Assembly (NCBI GenBank): GCA_016794625.1
Contig: JAEUGY010000064.1
Location: 1-63,479 of the forward strand
Source: Opitutaceae bacterium
GTDB taxonomy: Bacteria; Verrucomicrobiota; Verrucomicrobiia; Opitutales; Opitutaceae
Reading direction: 5' to 3'
Length of the DNA stretch: 63,479 bases
Positions 8,197 to 17,800 of this stretch are shown piece by piece (the first letter of the stretch is position 1; every line of letters starts with the position of its first letter). The position numbers and the translations under genes are program-made. A model generated the notes under the pieces. It saw only the letters and a list, made by a program, of their open reading frames with translations, ran no database searches and had not been told where the DNA came from.

Positions 8197-8660
8197 GCGA
8201 TTCTGGGCGCTATCCGGGGACAGGCCTCGATGAACTTCCGTTCGATTTCGCGATACTCAAGCCCATTGATCGACTTGCGTGCAATCAGCAGCAAATCGTA
8301 ACCCGGGGGAACCGCATCTTGATGATGCCGAAAGACTTCACGCATCCGTCGGCGCGCCCGGGCCCGGGCGACCGCGTCGCCCACCGCGGCGGTGGAGGCG
8401 ATGAAACAGACCCGCCGCAACTCGGCGGGCACCTCCGGACGAGGCGCACGCGACCGGATTTTTGCGACAGATAACGCCGTTTCGGTTTTCCCTGGGGAGG
8501 GGAGAGGCTCCGCGGGTGCTACGGCTGCGACCGGTGCGGCCGCTGCCGGCCGCCGACGGTACCACAATGTGAACGGGCCACAGTCGATTCGACGACCCTG
8601 TTCGCGCACCGCTTGAATGTCGCGCTGGCGCCGCAGGTGTTGCTCGGCGCGGAAACGCAT
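8193..8660 (-). CDS. rnpA: Ribonuclease P protein component
   Basis: A 155-residue RnpA. It is supported by the N-terminal [21 protein letters not shown], the central basic helix [14 protein letters not shown], the [11 protein letters not shown] strand and the gene order rpmH-rnpA-yidD. Two oddities: the family RNR signature appears here as RARARRR (the Asn is missing), and a Pro/Ala-rich insertion of about 40 residues (roughly 39-75) separates the first strands. The protein binds the catalytic RNase P RNA for tRNA 5' maturation. It is coupled to yidD by a 4-nt overlap. Confidence 0.93.
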   Translation of the reverse strand: MRFRAEQHLRRQRDIQAVREQGRRIDCGPFTLWYRRRPAAAAPVAAVAPAEPLPSPGKTETALSVAKIRSRAPRPEVPAELRRVCFIASTAAVGDAVARARARRRMREVFRHHQDAVPPGYDLLLIARKSINGLEYREIERKFIEACPRIAPRIA

Positions 8661-8743
8661 GACGACAGAGGACGAAGCCGGGCGGCCGCGTCAGGCGCAC
8701 AGCGGCGACGCCGTGCGAAGGAGGCTCGCCTGGAAAGACGGAA

Positions 8744-8881
8744 TTAGACGACCGTCAACCGCTTACGGCCCTTGCGGCGGCGGGAAGCAAGGACTTTGCG
8801 ACCCCCCTTGGTGGCTTTGCGGGCGCGAAAGCCAATCTTGCGGGCGCGTTTCTTGCGGTGCGGGCGGAAGGTGGGTTGCAT
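8744..8881 (-). CDS. rpmH: 50S ribosomal protein L34
   Basis: A 45-residue basic protein with the complete L34 signature: [18 protein letters not shown], then [20 protein letters not shown]. The start is the ATG at 8881; the 20-residue upstream extension of the frame does not resemble L34. It is the first gene of the rpmH-rnpA-yidD-yidC cluster. No dnaA gene lies on the other side; a PPK2-type gene does, so the cluster here is not visibly joined to an origin region. Confidence 0.96.
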   Translation of the reverse strand: MQPTFRPHRKKRARKIGFRARKATKGGRKVLASRRRKGRKRLTVV

Positions 8882-8972
8882 GACGAAAGACTTGGTTAAG
8901 AGGTGACTGAAGTGCCGAAGCCCCGGGTCGCTGTCAAGCACCGGTCTTCGGAGGGATCCTGCGGGCGCCTCC

Positions 8973-10463
8973 CTATTTCTCCAGCGCCTCTTCGATGGCG
9001 TTGCACGCGGTCTTGAGGATCTGCAGGCGGGCGAAGCGTTTGTTATTGGCCGGAATGACGTGCCAGGCGGCGAAGGAGGTATTGGTCAGCGCCAGCATGT
9101 CGCCGATGGCCACTTCATAAGCGCCCCACTTCCGGCGATTCCGCCAGTCCTCGGCGTTGATCTTGTGGTTCTTGTAGGCCGTGCCTTCCCGGGCGCGGAA
9201 CCGGCGCAGCTGTTCCTCCTTGGACACGTGCATCCAGAACTTGATCACAATCGTGCCGTGCTCGGTCAGCTGTTCCTCGAAGTCGTTGATTTCGTCGTAG
9301 GCCCGGCGCCACTCGTCATTGCGGGCGAAGCCCTCGAGGCGTTCGACGAGCACCCGGCCGTACCAGGAACGATCAAAGATGGTCATATAACCATCGCGCG
9401 GGATGTGCCGCCAGAACCGCCACAGGTAGTGGTGGGAGATCTCCTCCTCGGTGGGTTTGGCGATGGGCACGACCCGGTAGAAGCGCACGTCAATCGCCGA
9501 GGTCAGGCGTCGGATCGCACCGCCCTTGCCGGCGGCATCCCAGCCTTCGAAGACAAAGACGACGGACCGGCGCGCGGCCTGGGCGCTGCGGATGCTGCGG
9601 TGCAGGCGACCGAGCCACTTTTCCCGCTTCCGCTCATAATCGTCCTCGGAGAGCTTCTGGTCGAGCGGGGTGTTGCGCAGGCGACGCAGACCCGAGGGCG
9701 CCAGCGACCGCGGCATGAGCGGGAGTTTGGGGCGGGTGGCCAGCCGGCGTTGCATGCGCTTGAAATGGCTCTGCAGCCGGCGGACAATGAGTTGACCCAC
9801 GGCGAGGTTGCGGGCGCGTTCATCGGCGGCGTCGATCACGGTCCACGCCGCATTCGGCCGGTCGGTCTCGCGTACAATGTGCCGGGCGGTTTCGGCGAGT
9901 TCGTCGTATTGCCGGTGGGCGTCCCAATCGTCGTCGGTCACGCGCCAGGCTTTGTCGGGATCGCTCTCCAGGGCCCGCAGGCGGTCGCGCTGGTTTTCCT
10001 TGGAAAGGTGGAGCCAGACTTTGAGGACCAGCGCACCGTTGTCCGTCAGCAGTTTCTCAAAATGCCGGATGCGCCGCAGTTCGTGGTCGAGCTGGGCCAG
10101 CTCCTTTTTCCCCTTCGCCTGTTCGCGCAAGGTCTCCGTGTACCAGGACCCGGCGAACACGCCGATCCGGCCATTGGCGGGCAAACTGCGCCAGTACCGC
10201 CACATCAAGGGCCGGTCGCGCTCCTCGTCGGTGGGGGTGTGGAACGAAAACGTTTCGACGCCACGCGGGTCGAGCCACTCGCCGAGGGCGTTGAGCACGT
10301 CGCCGCGGCCGGCACCGGCGACCCCGGCCACGATCAACACCAGCTTGAAGGGTGCGCCCTTGAGCTGCACCTGCAGCTGGACGAGCTGCTCGCGCAGTTC
10401 GGGGAGCTGCGCTTCGTACACTTTCTTGGATATCCGTCCTCGCTGGACCGCCGACTTCGCCAT
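8973..10463 (-). CDS. pap: Polyphosphate:AMP phosphotransferase (two-domain PPK2)
   Basis: A 496-residue protein with two tandem PPK2 domains, the architecture of polyphosphate:AMP phosphotransferase, which makes ADP from AMP and polyP. The C-terminal domain (about 260-496) has an intact Walker A ([10 protein letters not shown]), [11 protein letters not shown] and [13 protein letters not shown]. The N-terminal domain (about 15-250) is degenerate: Walker A reads GVAGAGRGD and the second motif FAGSWYTE. Catalysis is therefore expected from the C-terminal domain, with the N-terminal copy probably structural, as in known two-domain members. The start [10 protein letters not shown] at 10463 is chosen; the longer frame upstream enters non-conserved sequence overlapping the DMT gene's leader. 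Confidence 0.9.
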   Translation of the reverse strand: MAKSAVQRGRISKKVYEAQLPELREQLVQLQVQLKGAPFKLVLIVAGVAGAGRGDVLNALGEWLDPRGVETFSFHTPTDEERDRPLMWRYWRSLPANGRIGVFAGSWYTETLREQAKGKKELAQLDHELRRIRHFEKLLTDNGALVLKVWLHLSKENQRDRLRALESDPDKAWRVTDDDWDAHRQYDELAETARHIVRETDRPNAAWTVIDAADERARNLAVGQLIVRRLQSHFKRMQRRLATRPKLPLMPRSLAPSGLRRLRNTPLDQKLSEDDYERKREKWLGRLHRSIRSAQAARRSVVFVFEGWDAAGKGGAIRRLTSAIDVRFYRVVPIAKPTEEEISHHYLWRFWRHIPRDGYMTIFDRSWYGRVLVERLEGFARNDEWRRAYDEINDFEEQLTEHGTIVIKFWMHVSKEEQLRRFRAREGTAYKNHKINAEDWRNRRKWGAYEVAIGDMLALTNTSFAAWHVIPANNKRFARLQILKTACNAIEEALEK

Positions 10464-10632
10464 GGTGAACAAGCAACGCGGATGCCGGAGCCCTGTCGAG
10501 CCGAGCCTCCGTCGGATTGAAAATTGTTGCCGGCTGCGGTTCGGCTCGGGGGAGAGGAGAGGGGGGCGACGGCTGGGCTTATCTCCGTGACCCCGGCCCC
10601 GGGAGTCGCCAGCGTCGTCGGTTTCCACCCGC

Positions 10633-11619
10633 ATGTCATCCTTGGGCACCCCTTCCTCCCGTGTGCGTTCGCAGGCGATCCTCGGTCTCCTGCTCGCCAA
10701 TCTCTGCTGGGGGTTGAGTTTCCCGTTGATCAAGGCGCTCCTGCTCCTCCACGAGCGCATCCTGCCGGGCACGAACGCGTGGTTTGCCACGGCAATGGTG
10801 TTGGCCCCGCGGTTCGTGCTCGCCACGGCCTTGCTCGCGCTCTGGGGGCTGCTGCGGGGGCGAGGGCTGGGGGTGACGCGGGGAGAGTGGGTGCAAGGCG
10901 TCGTGATCGGGTTGTTCGCGTCGGGCGGCATGATCCTGCAGAGCGACGGCCTGCAGTTCACGGCGGCGAGCACCTCCGCATTTCTCACCCAGCTCTATGC
11001 CATCCTGATCCCGGTGTACCTCGCGTGGCGCACCGGCCGCAATCCCGGCGGGGTGGTCTGGATGAGCGGACTTCTCGTGTTGGTCGGAGTGGGGGTGCTG
11101 GGTCGGTTTGACGTGAGCCAGCTGTCGCTCGGGCGGGGAGAGTGGGAGACCTTGTTGAGCTCGGTCTTTTTTATGGGCCAGATTCTCTGGTTGGAAAAGA
11201 AGGAGTACGCCGCGAACCGGCCGGACCGCCTGACCCTGGTGATGTTTGGCACGGAGTCGGTCGTGTTCATCGCGCTGGCGGTGGCGGCGGCTCCTGCCTC
11301 GGGTTCCGTCCTCGCGCTGGCGGCCTCGGTGCCGTGGTGGACCTTCACGCTCTTGCTCACGGTGGTGTGCACGATCGGGGCGTACGTCCTGATGAACACC
11401 TGGCAGCCCAAAATCACGGCGACCGAAGCGGGGCTCCTCTACTGCGTGGAGCCGATTTTCGGCGCGATCATGGCCCTGTTCCTCCCGGCCTGGTTTTCCG
11501 TTTGGGCCGCCATTTCCTACGCCAACGAGACCGCGACCTGGACGTTGCTCGTCGGGGGTGGGCTGATCACGGTGGCGAACGTTTGGATGCAGTTGAAGCG
11601 ACCGGGACCCGCGAATTAG
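10633..11619 (+). CDS. EamA/DMT-superfamily transporter
   Basis: A 328-residue inner-membrane protein with ten predicted hydrophobic helices in two EamA repeats. The first begins ILGLLLANLCWGLSFPLIK; the second is marked by the SSVFFMGQILWLEKKE and LLYCVEPIFGAIMALFLP segments, the latter typical of the last EamA helices. Family members export metabolites, amino acids or drugs; the substrate cannot be inferred. It is divergent from the PPK2 gene, sharing a 169-nt intergenic region with no clear promoter visible. It stands alone on its strand, with the TonB receptor starting 250 nt later. Confidence 0.88.
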   Translation: MSSLGTPSSRVRSQAILGLLLANLCWGLSFPLIKALLLLHERILPGTNAWFATAMVLAPRFVLATALLALWGLLRGRGLGVTRGEWVQGVVIGLFASGGMILQSDGLQFTAASTSAFLTQLYAILIPVYLAWRTGRNPGGVVWMSGLLVLVGVGVLGRFDVSQLSLGRGEWETLLSSVFFMGQILWLEKKEYAANRPDRLTLVMFGTESVVFIALAVAAAPASGSVLALAASVPWWTFTLLLTVVCTIGAYVLMNTWQPKITATEAGLLYCVEPIFGAIMALFLPAWFSVWAAISYANETATWTLLVGGGLITVANVWMQLKRPGPAN

Positions 11620-11631
11620 CCGATCGGTCGC

Positions 11632-11685
11632 ACCCCGATTGAGCCTTTCGACCTATGGCTTTTGAGGTTGCTTACGTGCTAGGAT
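11632..11685 (+). promoter_or_regulatory. Conserved 28-nt box followed by TAGGAT, upstream of a TonB receptor
   Basis: The 28 nt at 11632-11659 differ at only two positions from 23797-23824 in front of the cysteine-synthase-like gene. In both places a TAGGAT hexamer (here 11680-11685) follows 19-20 nt later and could be a -10 element. Here the receptor start is 185 nt downstream, leaving a long leader. The remaining intergenic sequence up to 11869 shows nothing else recognisable. Confidence 0.4.
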
Positions 11686-11869
11686 CGCCCGTTTTTTTGG
11701 AGGTTTCCGCCGGGACGTGAGGTAACCTGCACTTTCGCAAGCGATTAGAAGTTAGGTAGGGTTTTGGGATCGTGCGGGGACGGCCGGGCGGAAGACCGAC
11801 TGAACACCACCACACCTACGCTAGCTGAGTTGCTTCGACCGCGGGGCAACGACTGACCGAACACACCTA

Positions 11870-14857
11870 ATGAGTATGACGACGACACCCACGAAGTTAC
11901 GCCGATGGTACGCCTTGTACGCGTGCTTGGCGACGCTGGCCAGCTTGGCCACCGCCCAGACCGTCACACCTCCGGCCAAGGAGGCAGCGACGAAGCCCGC
12001 GGCCGCGGCCGTGGAGGAAAAGAAAGAAACCCAAGCCGAAACCCTGACGAAGGCGGTCAAGCTGGAGCAGGTCGAAGTCACGGGCTCCCGCATTCGGCGC
12101 ACGGACATCGAGGGACCGTCTCCGGTCATGACCTACGAGCGCCGCTACATCGAGTCCACGGGCGCGATGAACCTGGCGGACTTTCTCAATTATCTGCCGC
12201 AAAACTACTCCGGCATCAGCGCGGGCCGCGGCTCGACCCCGAATGAACTGAATCCCGAGTTCGGGCAGCGCACGGACACCTCGACGCCGCTGATCAATCT
12301 GGCGACGGGTGCCTCCGCGGCGCCTCCCGGACAGACGGGTGTCTCCGGCATCAGCCTGCGCGGGCTCGGCGCCGGTTCGACGCTGGTCCTGGTCGATGGT
12401 CGTCGTATGGTGCAGTCGGGCGCGGGCAACCGTTCCTCCGATTCGCGCCAAGGTTTCGTCGATCTCAACGGCATCCCCCTCGGCATGGTTGAGCGGGTGG
12501 AGGTCATCACCGACGGCGCTTCGGCCATTTACGGCGCGGATGCGGTGGCGGGTGTGGTCAACATCATCCTGAAGAAGAACTGGACCGGCTCCGAATTGAC
12601 CGGTGGTTACAAGGGCGCCTTCCACGGCGGCGGCCACGAGCGCAATGCCACGCTCACCACCGGCTTCGCCCGCGGCAAACTTTCCGGTGTCGTCAGCGTC
12701 GACTACTACAGCCGCGCCGACCTGAAGGCTTCGCAACGGGTGTTTTCCAAGAACCAGGATCACCGCGCGATTACGGCCGGCACGCTCATTGCCACCGGGG
12801 CTCCGTTCCAGGGACGCGACTTGCGCCTCAACTGGGGGTTTCCCGCCGTGGTGCAGGCCCGCACGGGCAACCTCACCGGTTTCACCCTCCCGGATGGCAC
12901 GCCCGCCCGGTTCGCGTTGACTCGGGACGGCGTCACCGGCAACGCGACGCTCGCCAACTTTGTGGCTTCCGCGCCGAGCAATCTGAACAACGGGGTCGGG
13001 CTGATCCGTGGCAACACGTCCAACTTCCTCGACATCATTCCCGCTTCCGAGCGCTACGGCTTCTCTGCTTCCGCGACGTACAAGCTGAATGACCGCGTGG
13101 AATTCTACCTGCGTGGCACTTTTGCGGATACGCGGGGCGTGTTCAACACCCAGCCGCCCATGCTGGCCGCCTCGGCCACGTCCGGCTTCGGCGCCTTCGC
13201 CACGATCGTCCCCGCGCTCATCAACGGGACCCCGAACGTGTACAATCCCTTCGGCCAGGACGTGCTCGTGGGTATGATTTTCCCTGAGTTCGGTTCGGAG
13301 TCGCAGACGACCCAATCGCAGACGTACCGTGGACTCCTCGGCGCCCGGGGCAACTTCCTCAAGACCTGGCGCTGGGATGCCGCACTTTCGCTGCAGCGCT
13401 ACACGATGGAACAGCGCACGCGCGTGTTCAACGGATCGCTCATCACGGCGGCCCTGGCCAACCCCGACATCACGAAGCGCATCAATCCGTTCGTCGATCC
13501 CCGCGTGGCAGGCTCCTCGCAGGCGGCGATCTTTGAGTCGATGGCGCTCTACAACACGCTCGATTCGAGCTCGTGGTCCCGCACCCTCGACCTGACGTTT
13601 GACGGCGAGGCTTACACGCTGCCGGGCGGGCCGATCAAGATGGCGACGGGTGTGGTGCTCACGCAGGACGCCAACAAGAACGCCTCCGTGACCTCGTCCG
13701 TTGCCGTCACCCCGGTGGTGACGACCGCGAATGTGTGGGGCTCCCAGGACGGCCAGTCGGCCTTCGCGGAGTTCTCGGTTCCGGTGTTTGGCAAGTCGAA
13801 CGCCGTGTCCCTCATCCGTCGCTTCGATGTGCAGCTGGCGGGCCGGTATGAGCGGGAGAGCGACTTCTCGAAGTTTGTTCCGAAGTACGGCATCTCCTGG
13901 GTTCCGGTCACCTCGGTGCTCGTGCGCGCCAGCTACGGGGAAGGCTTCCGCGCCCCGGCTCTGACCGAGTACCAGGTGGTGGCGGCACCGTTCACCCAGA
14001 CGATTGTGGATCCGCGCCGCACCCCGGCGTCGACCACTGGAGTGCTCACGACCCGTGGCTCCCGCCCGGACGTGGGTCCGGAAACGTCGACCAACGAGTT
14101 CTACGGCATTGTCTTCGAGCCCCCGTTCGCCAAGGGATTGAATCTGTCGGTCAACTACTATCGCACCGAGCAGCGGAACGCGATCCAGGTACTCTCGGGC
14201 ACGACGATTGTGAACAACGAGGCCCTTTTCCCGGGCCGCGTCATCCGCGAGCCGGCCACGGCGGCTGACATTGCCCTAGGCCAGCCCGGCAAGTTGCTCC
14301 AAGTGGACACGACCTTCATCAACTTCGGCAAAATCGTGAACCAGAGCTTGGATCTGGGGCTCGACTACAACCTGCCCTGGGACAACTTCGGTCGCTTCCG
14401 TGTGGGCCTGAACGCCTCGCGCACGCTCGAAGCGACGCGTCAGCTGGCGCCCGGTCAGCCGGCCGTGGTGCTGGAAGGTGATACCGCTTCGCCCCCGAAG
14501 TGGAAGTACCTCGCTTCGATCTTCTGGGACCGCGGTCCGCTCTCGGCCTCGATCTTCTTCAACTACCTCGACGGCTTCGAGTCCAACAACACCGGCAACA
14601 GCTTCGCGGCCAACAATACCACGCAGCGGTTCGCCCCCACGCCTGCGGTCACGCGGGTCGATGTCCGCGGCGGCTACACCTTCCGCGACGGTGTCTGGCG
14701 CGGCTACGGCAAGGGCTTCCGCATCAGCGGTGGCATCGGCAATCTCTTCGACGAAGAGCCGCCGTTCTCGGACACCGTCTTCGGCTACAATGGCGGACTG
14801 CACAGCCAGCTCGTGATGGGCCGCAGCTACGAAGTGTCGTTCTCGCTGCCCTTCTAG
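11870..14857 (+). CDS. TonB-dependent outer-membrane receptor
   Basis: A 995-residue receptor. The signal peptide (to about LATAQ, residue 30) is followed by an Ala/Lys-rich linker, then the plug domain from about residue 66 (VEVTGSRIRRTDIEG, LADFLNYLPQN, GISLRGLGAGSTLVLVDGRR, VERVEVITDGASAIYGADAVAGVVNIILK). A long 22-strand-type barrel ends in the outer-membrane C-terminal Phe (YEVSFSLPF). The SRIRRTD/GASAIYGADAVAGV style is typical of the large receptor family of Verrucomicrobiota and Xanthomonadales that take up saccharides or peptides. Two start ATGs are possible (11870, 11876). The next gene starts 23 nt later on the same strand and encodes a secreted giant protein, so the two are probably co-expressed. 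The substrate is unknown. Confidence 0.95.
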   Translation: MSMTTTPTKLRRWYALYACLATLASLATAQTVTPPAKEAATKPAAAAVEEKKETQAETLTKAVKLEQVEVTGSRIRRTDIEGPSPVMTYERRYIESTGAMNLADFLNYLPQNYSGISAGRGSTPNELNPEFGQRTDTSTPLINLATGASAAPPGQTGVSGISLRGLGAGSTLVLVDGRRMVQSGAGNRSSDSRQGFVDLNGIPLGMVERVEVITDGASAIYGADAVAGVVNIILKKNWTGSELTGGYKGAFHGGGHERNATLTTGFARGKLSGVVSVDYYSRADLKASQRVFSKNQDHRAITAGTLIATGAPFQGRDLRLNWGFPAVVQARTGNLTGFTLPDGTPARFALTRDGVTGNATLANFVASAPSNLNNGVGLIRGNTSNFLDIIPASERYGFSASATYKLNDRVEFYLRGTFADTRGVFNTQPPMLAASATSGFGAFATIVPALINGTPNVYNPFGQDVLVGMIFPEFGSESQTTQSQTYRGLLGARGNFLKTWRWDAALSLQRYTMEQRTRVFNGSLITAALANPDITKRINPFVDPRVAGSSQAAIFESMALYNTLDSSSWSRTLDLTFDGEAYTLPGGPIKMATGVVLTQDANKNASVTSSVAVTPVVTTANVWGSQDGQSAFAEFSVPVFGKSNAVSLIRRFDVQLAGRYERESDFSKFVPKYGISWVPVTSVLVRASYGEGFRAPALTEYQVVAAPFTQTIVDPRRTPASTTGVLTTRGSRPDVGPETSTNEFYGIVFEPPFAKGLNLSVNYYRTEQRNAIQVLSGTTIVNNEALFPGRVIREPATAADIALGQPGKLLQVDTTFINFGKIVNQSLDLGLDYNLPWDNFGRFRVGLNASRTLEATRQLAPGQPAVVLEGDTASPPKWKYLASIFWDRGPLSASIFFNYLDGFESNNTGNSFAANNTTQRFAPTPAVTRVDVRGGYTFRDGVWRGYGKGFRISGGIGNLFDEEPPFSDTVFGYNGGLHSQLVMGRSYEVSFSLPF

Positions 14858-14880
14858 TCGTAGCTCTCTTGTCCAACCCG

Positions 14881-17800
14881 ATGGCTCGCCGGCCTCCACC
14901 CACGAGAGGTGTGGCCGGAACCCTCGGGGGGTGGCCTCGGGCTACCTGTTGGTTTCTCGGCGCCCCGATCATGGTCATGATCGGGGCGTCTGCGTTGTCG
15001 GCGGCGTTCACTGACGCGACGGCTCTTTCCGGGATCGATTACCTGCACGCCTCGCCGGCCGCACCGCAGGCCGCGGTGTTCTCCGCCCCGGCGGCCGCGG
15101 TCGATGTCGATGGCGATGGGTGGACGGATTTCATCGCCGGGCGCGCGGACGGGCCCTGCGTGCTCTACCTCAACAATCGCGACGGTACCTTTCGGGAGGA
15201 GGCGGCGGCGCGCGGGCTGGGCTCTTTCACGGGCATTGGTGGGATCGTGGCGGGGGATTTTTCCAACTCCGGCCGGCCGGATCTTTTTCTGGTGCCGCTC
15301 GCGGGACATCGGTGTCACCTCCTGATCAACGACGGCACCGGTCGTTTCACCGACCAGGCGGCGGCGCGGGGTGCCGAACTCGCCACCGAGATCGAGCCGC
15401 ACGCCGGATTCGGGGTCAGTTTGGTGGACTTCGACCGCGATGGTTACCTCGACGTGCACGTGTCCGAATGGGGCGTGCCCAGCACGACGGAGGACGCGAA
15501 GCACTCCGTGCTCCTGCGCAACCGCGGCGCCGCGGCCCCCGGTCACTTTGAAAACGTCACCCCCCGCGCCGGCGTGCAACAGCCACGGATCGGCACCGTG
15601 CATCACGGGTTCTCCTCGGCCTGGGCGGATTTCGACGACGACGGCTGGCCGGACCTCGCCCTGGTGGGCGATTTCAACACCAGCCAGTTCTTCTGGAACA
15701 ATGGCAATGGCACCTTCACCGAGCAGGGACGCGCGGCCGGCGTCGGACTGGATGAAAACGGCATGGGCGTGGCGGTGGCCGATTATGATGGCGACGGCCG
15801 TATCGACTTCTACGTAACGTCGATTTTTGACCGCGTCTCCTATGAGTTCAGCGGCCTGAAGACGGGCAACAAACTCTACCGCAACCTCGGCGGGCGCCGC
15901 TTTGCGGAAACGGCCGCCGCGGCCGGGGTCGACCGCACCGGGTGGGGGTGGGGCGCCGCCTTCCTCGATTTTGACAACGACGGCGACCCCGACCTGCTCG
16001 TGACCAATGGCATGACCGCCGACTACGTGCCGGATCCGAACCTGCCGCACTCGAACGACCCCCTGACCGACCCGACCACCCTGTTCATCAACGACGGCAC
16101 TGGTCGGTTTGTCGACGGCACCGCCCTCTCCGGGCTGCGCGACGCGGGACAGGGACGGGGCGTGGTGGTGGCCGACTTCGACAACGATGGCGACGAGGAC
16201 GTAGTCATCACCCAGGCCTACGGACGGCCGGTGTTGTACCGCAGCGACGCCTCCACCCGCGGCAATCGCTGGATCCGCCTGCGACTGCAGGGAACGCTTT
16301 CCAATCGCGACGGGCTCGGGGCGGTGGTGCGGGTGACCCACGGAGGGCGCACCCGCGTGCACCTGCACAATCCCACCTCGACCTTTCTGGGACAACGGGA
16401 ACCCGTGCTGCACCTCGGGCTGGGGCAGGCTGGTCTCGCCGTGGACTCCATCGAAATTCGCTGGCCGAGCGGGCGGACGCAGACCCTGTCCGCCGTGGCC
16501 ACAAATCAGCTCCACACCGTGGTCGAACCGGGGGGCGCGCAAAGCGTACCGGTGATCACCCGGCCCCCAGTGGGCGGGGCGGTGACGCGGGATCAACGCC
16601 TCAGCCTGACGGTCGAGGCCACCGGGGACCCGGCACCGGTGTATGTGTGGCGCAAAGACGGCGTGGTCCTGGCCGGCGCGACGGGCGCCACCTATGAGGT
16701 GGCCCGGGCCCATCCCTTTGATGCCGGCAGCTACACCGTGGAGGCGATCAATCCGCGCGGTTCGGTGGTCAGTGCGCCCGTCACGGTGACGGTGGTGGCC
16801 GACCTGTCGCGCCACAGCATCGCCCGCTGGTGGAACGAGGCCCTGCTGGACGCCATCCGGAAGGATCTGCCGGCGCCCACGATCCACGCGCGCAACCTCT
16901 TTCATCTCTCCGCCGCCCTGTGGGACGCTTACTGGCCTTACCAGGCCGAGGGCTGGAGCCGGGCGGCTCCTCTTTTCGTGCGCGAGGCGCCGCCCCTGCC
17001 GGCGGCGCTCGAGGCCCGCGAAGCGGCGCAGCGGCAGGCCATGAGCCACGCCGCGTACCGCATCCTGACCGAACGCTACCGGGCCAGTCCGGGTCGTGAA
17101 CGTTCCCAAGCCGGTTTTCGTTGGCTGATGGTCCAGTCCGGATACGACCCGGAATTCTCCGGAACGACGGGAGATTCACCCGCGGCGGTGGGCAACCGCA
17201 TCGGATTTGGTCTGCTCGCCCGCACGCGGAATGACGGATCGAACGAGGCGAACGCCTACGCCGACACCAGCGGCTATGTGTCGCGCAACCCACCCCTCGC
17301 GGCGGACCTGCCGGGTGTCACGCTGCCCGAGCCCAACTTCTGGCAGCCGCTTTCGTTCAACAATGCGGTCACGCAAAACGGCATTCCTCTAGGGGCGATT
17401 GTGCAGACCTTTGTCGGAGCCAACTGGCGACAGGTGGACGGCTTTGCCCTCGCCCGGCCGGCTCCCGGCACGATCGCGCTCGATCCGGGGCCGCCGCCAC
17501 TGCTGGGGACGCCGACCGAGTCCGCGTACCGCGAGGCGGCGGTCGAGGTCATCCGACGCGCCTCGTTCCTCGATCCGTCCACCGGCGTGTTCCTGGATAT
17601 CTCGCCGGGGGCGCGGTTGAATCATCCGCTGGGCACGCAGCAGGGAGCCGGACATGCGATCAATCCGGTCACGGCGAAACCGTATGCGGCCAACCGGGTC
17701 AACCGGGCCGATTTTGGCCGGGTGCTGGCGGAGTACTGGGCGGACGGCCCGGCGTCGGAGACGCCCCCGGGGCATTGGAACGTGATTTTTAACCAGGTGA

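Noticed and set aside
11655..11680. A sigma-54 promoter (TGGC..TTGC) upstream of the first TonB receptor
   Set aside because: The GG to GC spacing is 11 rather than 10 and the consensus is otherwise weak.
14500..14880. A 5' extension of the giant VCBS protein's frame into the TonB receptor gene
   Set aside because: It is a shadow in another frame of the receptor; the ATG at 14881 follows the receptor stop and leads to the hydrophobic export segment.
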